This document shows positions 57,320 through 64,000 of a DNA stretch of 64,000 nucleotides, piece by piece. Numbering within the stretch: position 1 is the stretch's first letter; each line of letters opens with the position of its first letter. Position numbers and translations under genes: made by a program. The notes under the pieces were generated by a model, which had not been told where the DNA came from, made no database searches, and worked only from the letters and a program-made list of their open reading frames with translations. Location of the stretch: the NCBI GenBank assembly GCA_904382605.1, contig CAJFJA010000007.1:36584-100583 (forward strand), in the 5' to 3' direction. This DNA is from Candidatus Alloclostridium intestinigallinarum (GTDB lineage Bacteria > Bacillota > Clostridia > Christensenellales > UBA3700).

Positions 57320-57964
57320 ATGAAATCCATACTCGTTATAGGAATGGGAAGATTCGGCACGTATCTTGCGCAGAATCTGGCGGATATGGGCAACCAGGTA
57401 ATGGTTGTGGACAAGGATGAAGATATAATCGAACGCCTTGCCCCCCGCTTTACGGACGCGCTTGCGGGCGACTGCTCGCAGGAAGAAGTGCTCAAAGAAA
57501 TAGGCGTGAACAACTTCGACGTGGTGTTTGTCACCATGGGCGCAAGTTTCCAGTCGTCCCTTGAAGTGAGCGCGCTTGCCAAGGATCTGGGTGCAAAACA
57601 CGTCGTGTCCATGTCGGGCAGCGAAATACAGAGCAAGTTTTTACTGCGCAACGGCGCGGACGAAGTAATCTATCCGCAAAAGGATATGGCGCTTAAAACC
57701 GCCGTCCGCTATAATGCGGAAAACATATTCGACTTTATACAGCTGGATAACGATAACGGTATTTTCGAACTCGCCATTCCCGAAGAATGGGTGGGAAAAG
57801 ACGTGGTATCCGCAAATATCCGCAAAGAATACAACCTCAACGTGCTGGCGGTGAAAAAGGGCGGAGTGGAAACCGTACTCGCCATCGCCGGATACGTATT
57901 CGCGCCGCAGGACCATGTAATCGTCGCCGGTTCGTTCAAGGACGTGGAGCGACTTAAAAAATAA
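57320..57964 (+). CDS. ktrA: KtrA/TrkA regulatory subunit of potassium uptake
   Basis: RCK_N domain with the nucleotide-binding GMGRFGTYLAQNL at residues 8-20 and the acidic VVDKD. The RCK_C domain fills about 130-214. It gates KtrB in response to ATP/ADP or c-di-AMP in relatives. GGAGG precedes the ATG. 214 residues is normal. Confidence 0.95.
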   Translation: MKSILVIGMGRFGTYLAQNLADMGNQVMVVDKDEDIIERLAPRFTDALAGDCSQEEVLKEIGVNNFDVVFVTMGASFQSSLEVSALAKDLGAKHVVSMSGSEIQSKFLLRNGADEVIYPQKDMALKTAVRYNAENIFDFIQLDNDNGIFELAIPEEWVGKDVVSANIRKEYNLNVLAVKKGGVETVLAIAGYVFAPQDHVIVAGSFKDVERLKK

Positions 57965-57994
57965 AGAAATAGCCGCCGAAAGAGCGCTTCGCTT

Positions 57995-58060
57995 AAGCGA
58001 AAAACAAAAAGGATAGGGCGGATATGGTTTTTACCATATTTGCCTTTTCGTTTTTCGCTT
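57995..58060 (+). repeat. Long interrupted hairpin after ktrA
   Basis: AAGCGAAAAAC.AAAAGG pairs with CCTTTT.GTTTTTCGCTT, and an inner ATATGGT/ACCATAT stem sits inside. No T-run follows; it may be a 3' stabiliser or terminator variant. Confidence 0.55.
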
Positions 58061-58101
58061 GTCTTGATGGAAAACCCAGCCATTCGGGAGCGTGGGTCGC
58101 T

Positions 58102-58220
58102 CCGCCCCTTAACCGCCTTGGCAACGTGGGACGTCGCGCCCCTTAACCGCCTTGGCAACGTGGGACGTTGCGCCCCTTAACCGCCTTGGCAACGTGGGAC
58201 GTTGCATCCCTTAACCGCCT
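58102..58220. repeat. 34-bp tandem repeat
   Basis: CGCCTTGGCAACGTGGGACG repeats with a 34-bp period (anchors at 58114, 58148, 58182 and 58216), interleaved with CCCCTTAAC. Confidence 0.85.
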
Positions 58221-58350
58221 TGCAATATCAAACTATAAAATAAACTCTACTCTTCGCTATGGCTTTGACAACTTATACTTGAGGGGCGGCTCTCACTTCT
58301 TTCCGTGAGTTAATAACTTACACGCCTATTGTCGGCATTGTTAAATCATC

Positions 58351-58770
58351 TTGTCAAGTACTACTTGACACGGCAACTTTTTGTTAAAAGTTTTAATGGG
58401 CTTGTCGGTTGCTATTTGACAAGGTTATTTTGGCTAGCAAGTAAAACAGACTTGTCAGTTACTACTTGACAAAAGACAATCGGCTGTTTTTATGGTAATC
58501 AAAAAAGCATTACGAAGAGATACACCGCAATACTTTTTCTGTAACTTCAAGGCATGACAGGGTGCGGCGGCTCGCCGCTGTCAAGTACTGCTTGACACGG
58601 CAACTTTTTGTTAAAAGTTTTAATGGGTTTGTCAGTTGCTATTTGACAAGGTTATTTTGGCTAGCAAGTAAAACAGACTTGTCAGTTACTGCTTGACAAG
58701 ATTATTTTTGAGACTAAGTAAAACAGACTTGTCAAGTACTGCTTGACAAGGTTATTTTTGATACTGAGTA
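58351..58770 (-). repeat. Palindromic repeat array, seven copies, inverted orientation
   Basis: Copies near 58351, 58402, 58453, 58580, 58630, 58678 and 58731 share the palindromic core of the array at 16.9-17.6 kb (for example GTCAAGTACTGCTTGAC). The spacer reads TTATTTTTGAGACTAAGTAA, the complement of the spacer in the first array. Copies of the ~125-bp element lie at 58495-58580 and 58785-58900. Confidence 0.85.
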
Positions 58771-58784
58771 AAATGGTAATCAAA

Positions 58785-58905
58785 TAAAAAGCATTGCGAA
58801 GATAATGTTATAAAAACATATTCTTGCTACTTCAAGGCATAATCATGGGTGGAGCGCCACGCGCTCCCGGCGGCTCGCCGCCGTCCCACGCTCCCGGCAA
58901 GGAGG
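58785..58905 (+). repeat. ~125-bp element with GGAGCG hairpins
   Basis: Contains AGCATTGCGAAGATAAT, CTACTTCAAGGCATAATC and a double GC-rich hairpin (GGAGCGCCACGCGCTCC, then GGCGGCTCGCCGCC). Confidence 0.7.
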
Positions 58906-59190
58906 GGGAAAGAACCCCCGCCCCGCCGAATATAGGGTGACAAGAGGGTAAAAACCCTCTCTATCGGCATTAAAAACCTTAATAAAACACATTAAGTTTA
59001 ATTAGCGTGCAGTTAAGGAACTATTAAATATTATAGATTGTTTTATCGGTTTAGTCAACTTTTTTTCACGGAAATTTTTGCTATATGTAAAAATAGGCGA
59101 AAAGTGCGCAATCCGGCGAAAAAACGCCGGGAGCGGCTGCGCGGCGGCCGGAAATGGGGTATCGTTTTGCAAGGCGGAGAATATTTCCGG

Positions 59191-60237
59191 TCAGAGGGCG
59201 CAGGCGAACGCCATGGCGGCGACGTAAAGCGCGCCCAGAACGATTCCCTGCGCGCGTGAAGTGCGGCGGAAGATGAGTACGGGCAGAACGAGCGCCGCCG
59301 CCAGGGCGAGCGCAAACCAAAGGGTATAATCGCGCGTTACGGGATCTATGTTCAGCCCGCCAGCCACGACGGCGGAAAGACCGAGAAGGAGAGTGCCGTT
59401 TATGACGTTTGCGCCCAGGACGTTGCCCAGGCTGAGCGCGCCCGCGCCTTTGCGCGCGGAAGTTACCGCCGTAACCAGCTCCGGGAGGGAAGTGCCCAGC
59501 GCCACTACCGTTACGGATATTATCCTTTCTTCCACGCCCAGCCGGGAGCAGATGCGGCTTACGCTTTCAACGGTGAAAAGCGCGCCCGCCGCCACGCATA
59601 CCGCGCCCAGAATAAAGAGCAGTACAAGCGCGAAATGCTTCTCTTTTTTTGTTGGAATTTCAAGGGCAGGGGCGGAAAAATTTCCGTTTATTTCCTTAAA
59701 ACAGGTGGCAGGGGCGGGAAAATCCGCGCGGCTGTTTTTCTTCGTCTTGTATACCGCTTCGCATACGTTAATAACGATATAAACGCAGAAAAGGGCAATC
59801 AGCGCCCAGCCTTCGCCGCTGCTTATTCTGCCTCCGAAACAGGTAAAGGCGCACAGCACGCCCGTGCACACCAGCAAAAATATCCCCTTTACGGCAAAAG
59901 CCTTTCCGCCCGCTTCATAAGGTCTGAGCAGAAACGAAAGCGCGAGTATCAGCCCTATGTTGCATACCATGCTCCCCACGGCGTTGCCCACCGCGACGTC
60001 GGTGAGTTCCTGCATTGCAGAAGGGTCGTGCAAGGCAACCCCTTTGCCCACCGCCGTGAGAGAGGTCAGAAGTTCGGGCAGGGTCGTGCCCACGGCAACC
60101 ACCGTCGCGCCTATCAGAAATTCGGGCACGCGGGCAAGCCGGGCGATGCGCGTTGCGCTGTCCACGAACAAATCGCCGCCTTTCGCCATGAGTATAAGTC
60201 CGCCGCCAAGCACCAATACCAATAAGAAAACCGCCAT
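59191..60237 (-). CDS. CaCA-family Na+(K+)/Ca2+ exchanger (YrbG type)
   Basis: About ten membrane segments with the two inverted alpha repeats of the family: ATVVAVGTTLPELLTSL near 44-60 and TVVALGTSLPELVTAV near 240-256, each followed by GN.VGSM or GNVLGAN. A cytoplasmic loop (about 165-200) is between them. It should exchange Ca2+ or other cations for Na+ or H+. 348 residues. No ribosome site is obvious before ATG 60237. It is a single gene. Confidence 0.93.
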   Translation of the reverse strand: MAVFLLVLVLGGGLILMAKGGDLFVDSATRIARLARVPEFLIGATVVAVGTTLPELLTSLTAVGKGVALHDPSAMQELTDVAVGNAVGSMVCNIGLILALSFLLRPYEAGGKAFAVKGIFLLVCTGVLCAFTCFGGRISSGEGWALIALFCVYIVINVCEAVYKTKKNSRADFPAPATCFKEINGNFSAPALEIPTKKEKHFALVLLFILGAVCVAAGALFTVESVSRICSRLGVEERIISVTVVALGTSLPELVTAVTSARKGAGALSLGNVLGANVINGTLLLGLSAVVAGGLNIDPVTRDYTLWFALALAAALVLPVLIFRRTSRAQGIVLGALYVAAMAFACAL

Positions 60238-60400
60238 ACAAGAGTTTATGCGGAAGCAAATGACGATTAGTACAGAGGGGCGCGGAAGCGCAGTTTACGC
60301 CGTCAATCTGCCGCATTGAAAACGCCCGTTTTATCGCTTTTTTGCGGAATTAGCGGGGAACGCTGCTTCCCGAAGCGGCTTGCCGCAGGGGCAGATACGG

Positions 60401-60652
60401 TTAAGCCCGTTTTTTAAGTTTTTCAAGGCAGCTGTTATAGCTCTTTGCAAGTTCCAGAATATACCTCTGCCGCCCCGCGTCGTCCAAAGTATCGAAAACT
60501 GCGTGATCGGTCAGTCTGCCGAGCGGATTGATGACGATTCCCCCTTCCAGCATGGCGCGGACCATCTCCGTTGTCACGCGCGGAGAAGCGCCTTCCTTGC
60601 CGCGCAGTCTTTTCTTTGCCTTTTTTGCCATATCGTGAACGTCGTATTGCAT
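60401..60652 (-). CDS. Small conserved-looking hypothetical protein (83 aa)
   Basis: Basic, helix-rich and soluble; notable segments are VTTEMVRAMLEGGIVINPLG and DDAGRQRYILELAKSYN. I cannot assign a family. A very good ribosome site (GAGGAG, 6 nt before ATG) and protein-like composition support it as real. Confidence 0.7.
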   Translation of the reverse strand: MQYDVHDMAKKAKKRLRGKEGASPRVTTEMVRAMLEGGIVINPLGRLTDHAVFDTLDDAGRQRYILELAKSYNSCLEKLKKRA

Positions 60653-60907
60653 ATTTATCTCCTCGGAAAGTTTTTGCGGTTTTCCGCCTTATCTCCGGCG
60701 GTTTACCGCTTTTTCATGATAGGATATTTTCGGAAGAAAAGAGTATAACCGACAATCTTTCCGCTTGTTCGACGAATTTTGTATTTTTAAGCCGCTTACC
60801 GCGCGGCGGTAAAGCCGCCCGAAGAGGCGTTTTTGCAAATTGCGGCAGACCGCGCCGCTTCCGCGCTCCCGAAAATATTTCCGCGTTTCGTTGCGCGCGC
60901 AAAAGTC

Positions 60908-60936
60908 TTGACTATTTTACGGATAGAATCTATAAT
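60908..60936 (+). promoter_or_regulatory. Promoter of the leuCDB operon
   Basis: TTGACT (60908-60913), 17 nt, TATAAT (60931-60936). The leader is about 40 nt. No T-box, leader peptide or terminator lies between it and leuC. Confidence 0.8.
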
Positions 60937-60981
60937 ATAAAGTAATTTGCAGGCAAAATGCAAAAGCCACAGGAGATTTTT

Positions 60982-62265
60982 ATGAAACTTACATTCACTC
61001 AGCAGATTCTGGCGGCAAGAAAGGGCATGGGAGCTGCCGAAGCGGAGAAAAAACTCGCTCCGGGCAACCTCATTCTGGTGGACGTGGACACGGCTATGTC
61101 CAACGACGTCACCGCGCCCGTGGCAATCGACGTGTTCGAGGGCAGCGGCTGCGGCTTGTGCAACAAGGATAACGTAACTTTCGTGCTTGACCATTTCACC
61201 CCCAACAGAGATATAAAATCCGCGCAGCAATGCAAACGCGTGCGCGACTTTGCCCGCAAGCACGGCATAAAGAACTTTTTTGACGTGGGCGAAATGGGCA
61301 TCGAACACGCGCTTTTGCCCGAAAAAGGCATAGCAAAGCCCTGGGCGGTGATGATAGGCGCAGATTCCCACACCTGCACTTACGGCGCGCTGGGCGCTTT
61401 TTCCACGGGCGTAGGCTCTACCGACATCGCGGGAATAATGATGAGCGGCAAGATATGGCTTAAAGTGCCCGCCGCTATCAAATTCAACCTGAAAGGAAAG
61501 CTGAACAAGGGCGTTTCGGGCAAGGATCTCATTCTGCACATTATCGGCATGATAGGCGTGGACGGAGCGCTGTACAAGAGTATAGAATTTGCGGGCGAAG
61601 GCATAAACAGCCTTTCCATGGATGACAGATTCACCGTGTGCAACATGGCTATCGAATGCGGCGCAAAGAACGGCGTTTTCCCTATCGACGACAAGACGGA
61701 CGAATATACGAAAGAAAGCATAGGCAAGACCTATCCCCGTTTTGAAACGCCCGACGACGGCGCTTACGAAAGGATAATAGACATAGACCTTTCCGCTCTG
61801 CGCCCTACGGTGGCGTTCCCGCACCTTCCTTCCAACACCCGCGCGGTGGACGACGTGAAGGAAGATATACCCGTGGACCAGGTGGTCATCGGCTCATGCA
61901 CCAACGGCAGGATAAGCGACCTTGCGGAAGCCGCGCGCGTGCTTAAAGGCAGACACGTGAAAAAGGGCGTGCGCGTCATAGTCATTCCCGCCACCAACAA
62001 GGTATATCTCGAGGCAATGGAAAAAGGGTATATCAGGACGTTTATCGAAGGCGGAGCGATAGTATCCACGCCTACCTGCGGACCCTGCCTCGGCGGACAT
62101 ATGGGCATTCTGGCAAGCGGAGAAGTGGCGGTTGCCACCACAAACCGCAACTTTATCGGCCGCATGGGCGCAAAGGACAGCTATATCTACTTGGCTTCCC
62201 CCGCTACGGCGATGGCGAGCGCGATAGCCGGTAAACTTATAGGCGAAAAGGGCTTGGAGGAGTAA
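60982..62265 (+). CDS. leuC: 3-isopropylmalate dehydratase large subunit (LeuC)
   Basis: Aconitase-family subunit holding the [4Fe-4S] cluster, for leucine synthesis. Seen: [29 protein letters not shown] and the cluster cysteines, first in DSHTC and the pair in [19 protein letters not shown] is also present. 427 residues puts it in the shorter, archaeal-type (HACN/LeuC2) class. AGGAGA precedes ATG 60982. leuD follows after 2 nt. Confidence 0.94.
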   Translation: MKLTFTQQILAARKGMGAAEAEKKLAPGNLILVDVDTAMSNDVTAPVAIDVFEGSGCGLCNKDNVTFVLDHFTPNRDIKSAQQCKRVRDFARKHGIKNFFDVGEMGIEHALLPEKGIAKPWAVMIGADSHTCTYGALGAFSTGVGSTDIAGIMMSGKIWLKVPAAIKFNLKGKLNKGVSGKDLILHIIGMIGVDGALYKSIEFAGEGINSLSMDDRFTVCNMAIECGAKNGVFPIDDKTDEYTKESIGKTYPRFETPDDGAYERIIDIDLSALRPTVAFPHLPSNTRAVDDVKEDIPVDQVVIGSCTNGRISDLAEAARVLKGRHVKKGVRVIVIPATNKVYLEAMEKGYIRTFIEGGAIVSTPTCGPCLGGHMGILASGEVAVATTNRNFIGRMGAKDSYIYLASPATAMASAIAGKLIGEKGLEE

Positions 62266-62267
62266 AA

Positions 62268-62768
62268 ATGATAAAGGGCAGAGTTTTTAAATTCGGCGAC
62301 GATATAGACACGGACGTTATCGTTCCCGCTACGTATTTAAGCACGTTCGACCCCAAAGAACTTGCCAGACACTGCATGGAGTACACCCACCCGGACTTTT
62401 ATAAGACGGTGAAGGAAGGGGATATCGTGGTTGCGGGCAAGAATTTCGGCTGCGGATCTTCGCGCGAGCACGCGCCCATCGCGCTGAAAGGGTGCGGCGT
62501 ATCCATCGTGATAGCAAAATCTTTCGCGCGCATCTTCTATCGTAACGCGCTCAATATCGGGCTTTACATTCTCGAATGTCCCGAGGCTGTGGACAATATA
62601 AACGACGGCGACACCGTTTCCGTGGACGTCAATACGGGCGTTGTCACCAACGAGAGCACGGGGAAGAGTTTTCAAGCGGCGCCTTTCCCCAAATTCATTC
62701 AGGAAATCATCGCGTGCGGCGGACTTGTAGAGGCTATCAGAAGCGGCAAGTACACCGACCAGGAGTAA
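62268..62768 (+). CDS. leuD: 3-isopropylmalate dehydratase small subunit (LeuD)
   Basis: 166 residues with the swivel-domain motifs [28 protein letters not shown] and [17 protein letters not shown]. Short LeuD2 type that pairs with LeuC2. GGAGGAG in the end of leuC is its ribosome site. Confidence 0.95.
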   Translation: MIKGRVFKFGDDIDTDVIVPATYLSTFDPKELARHCMEYTHPDFYKTVKEGDIVVAGKNFGCGSSREHAPIALKGCGVSIVIAKSFARIFYRNALNIGLYILECPEAVDNINDGDTVSVDVNTGVVTNESTGKSFQAAPFPKFIQEIIACGGLVEAIRSGKYTDQE

Positions 62769-62771
62769 AAA

Positions 62772-63836
62772 ATGGGAACGTATAATATTGCGGTAATCAA
62801 AGGGGACGGCATAGGTCCCGAGGTAACAGGCGCGGCTATGGACGTGCTCACCAAAGTGGGCGAAAGATTCTCCCACAAATTCAACTTTACGGAAAGTATC
62901 TGCGGCGGCGCGGCTTACGATAAGTACGGCGAGCCTCTGCCTCAGGAAAGCCTGGACGTCTGCCTGAAAAGCGACAGCGTTCTGCTGGGCGCCGTGGGCG
63001 GTCCGCAGTACGATTCTCTCCCCTACGAAAAGCGCCCCGAGCGCGCTCTTCTGGGCGTGAGAAAGGCTATGGGGCTTTACGCGAATCTGCGCCCCGCGCG
63101 TCTTTTCCCCGCGCTTGAAAAAGTCTGCCCGCTCAAAAACCCCGGCAAGATAGACCTGCTTGTGGTGCGCGAGCTTATCGGCGGCATTTACTTCGGCGAA
63201 AAGGGCATGCGCCGCGGCAAATACGGCGCGGAAGGCTACGACGTGATGGCTTACGGCGAACTTGAAGTGGAACGCATTTCGCGAGTCGCTTTCGAACTTG
63301 CGCAAAAGCGCCGTCACAAGGTTTCCAGCATAGATAAAGCCAACGTGCTCAAAACTTCCGGGCTTTGGAGAAAGTGCGTGCACGACGTGCACTCCGACTA
63401 TCCCGACGTGGAACTTGAAGACGTGCTCGTGGATAACGCCGCAATGCAGCTTGTGCGCGATCCCGCCCAATTCGACGTCATCGTTACGGGCAACCTGTTC
63501 GGCGATATTCTCTCCGACCTGTCCGCAATGTGCGTGGGCAGTATAGGCATTCTGCCTTCCGCCAGCATAAACGAAACCACCCGCGGACTTTACGAGCCTA
63601 TCCACGGTTCCGCGCCCACCATCGCGGGCAAGAATATAGCCAACCCTTTGGCAACCATTCTTTCCGCCGCCATGATGCTGCGCTACGCCTTCGACCTTTC
63701 GGAAGAAGCCGACGCCGTGGAAAACGCCGTGGAAAAAACGCTTGCGCAGGGCGCGAGAACGGCTGACCTTAAAGAAGAAGGGCTGCCCGTTTTGTCGACG
63801 ACTGCCATGACGGAGCAGGTTATTAAGAATATATAA
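62772..63836 (+). CDS. leuB: 3-isopropylmalate dehydrogenase (LeuB)
   Basis: NAD-dependent oxidation and decarboxylation in leucine synthesis. Seen: [24 protein letters not shown] (typical of LeuB), [28 protein letters not shown] and [21 protein letters not shown]. 354 residues. AGGAG precedes the ATG. leuA is not in the window. Confidence 0.97.
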   Translation: MGTYNIAVIKGDGIGPEVTGAAMDVLTKVGERFSHKFNFTESICGGAAYDKYGEPLPQESLDVCLKSDSVLLGAVGGPQYDSLPYEKRPERALLGVRKAMGLYANLRPARLFPALEKVCPLKNPGKIDLLVVRELIGGIYFGEKGMRRGKYGAEGYDVMAYGELEVERISRVAFELAQKRRHKVSSIDKANVLKTSGLWRKCVHDVHSDYPDVELEDVLVDNAAMQLVRDPAQFDVIVTGNLFGDILSDLSAMCVGSIGILPSASINETTRGLYEPIHGSAPTIAGKNIANPLATILSAAMMLRYAFDLSEEADAVENAVEKTLAQGARTADLKEEGLPVLSTTAMTEQVIKNI

Positions 63837-63861
63837 GCGGGAAAAGTTAATTCAAAAATAT

Positions 63862-63896
63862 AAAGGCGGCAAGGGATTGCCGTCTTTAATTTTTTT
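63862..63896 (+). terminator. Terminator of leuCDB
   Basis: AAAGGCGGCAA and TTGCCGTCTTT pair over 11 bp (one G-U), loop GGGA, followed by AATTTTTTT. Sequence nearly identical to the rbr terminator. Confidence 0.85.
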
Positions 63897-63904
63897 ACAC
63901 TTTT

Positions 63905-64000
63905 TCCGCCCGCGGGGGCGCCGCGCATAAGCACCCTACTACTGTGTCAAGGCGACTTTTTTCTTGGTCACATACGGTATGCCGAACAGGAACAATACGA
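63905..64000 (+). repeat. 3'-flank hairpin element, copy 3 (cut by window end)
   Basis: GGCGCCGCGCATAAGCACC and TGTGTCAAGG match the element after rbr. The hairpin part begins (GCGACTTTTTTCTTGG) but runs out of the window. Confidence 0.55.

Larger units (their letters stand above)
57965..59190. other. 1.2-kb repeat-filled gap
   Basis: No gene supported. It contains a long hairpin after ktrA (57995-58060), a 34-bp tandem repeat (58102-58220), the palindromic array (58351-58770), copies of the ~125-bp element and an AT-rich end. Confidence 0.6.

Noticed and set aside
60655..60980. T-box or leucine leader peptide before leuC
   Set aside because: No T-box core, run of Leu codons or terminator between the promoter at 60908-60936 and leuC.

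Overview
The window reads as a chromosome segment from an anaerobic, spore-forming Gram-positive bacterium of the Clostridia (Bacillota), probably an uncultured gut-type lineage. Support: an intact Spo0A, a SpoVB-like flippase next to MazG, a Firmicutes-type YidC-Jag-RadC-BirA block, rubrerythrin, and the usual Firmicutes origin-region genes (rpmH, rnpA, yidD, yidC, jag, mnmG, rsmG, recF, gyrA, gyrB, dnaN). The usual origin cluster is rearranged: dnaA, parA and parB are absent, recF sits behind mnmG-rsmG, and dnaN is followed by gyrB-gyrA on the opposite strand. Genus-level identity cannot be given from sequence alone.

Layout. 0.3-0.5 kb: a small structured RNA with its own terminator. 0.6-8.6 kb: a leftward cluster rpmH, rnpA, yidD, yidC, jag, radC, birA, a membrane protein, a cation-efflux protein and a phosphoesterase. 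8.7-9.1 kb: a 66-bp tandem repeat. 9.4-11.6 kb: pcrA. 11.6-20.0 kb: a gene-poor region with parS-like sites, 135-bp direct repeats that each carry a DnaA box, a small unknown gene, spo0A, a palindromic repeat array and a nested MITE. Hand counts show the + strand changing from C-rich to G-rich near 20.05-20.15 kb, as at a replication origin. 20-29 kb: a DtxR-type repressor, a Sel1-repeat remnant, an HD hydrolase, a candidate sRNA, an HtrA-like lipoprotein protease, mnmG-rsmG-recF and a Fic protein with a palindromic operator region.

30-40 kb: leftward rubrerythrin and CorC/CNNM (behind a leader peptide and attenuator), a PPC-domain protein, gyrA, gyrB and dnaN, with a DnaA-box cluster upstream of dnaN. 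40-44 kb: operon spoVB-like, mazG, dus, trmL. 44.5-47.6 kb: a MITE, an unknown membrane protein, a degenerate CN-hydrolase and an ATP-grasp ligase. 47.7-54.6 kb: leftward GH30 lipoprotein, an SH3/propeller membrane protein and a MacB-type ABC transporter. 54.8-58 kb: an RNA-polymerase-alpha-CTD/WG-repeat fusion followed by KtrB-KtrA potassium uptake. 58-59 kb: repeats. 59-64 kb: a Ca2+/cation antiporter, a small unknown gene and leuC-leuD-leuB.

Two themes recur. Seven start codons lie exactly 6-7 nt after a good -10 box with no Shine-Dalgarno, so leaderless transcripts look routine here. Intergenic DNA is populated by at least five small repeat families that form hairpins. The most promising unexplained item is the CorC leader: an 18-codon, acidic, leaderless peptide whose stop codon overlaps the start of a 14-bp terminator stem in front of a putative Mg2+ exporter gene.
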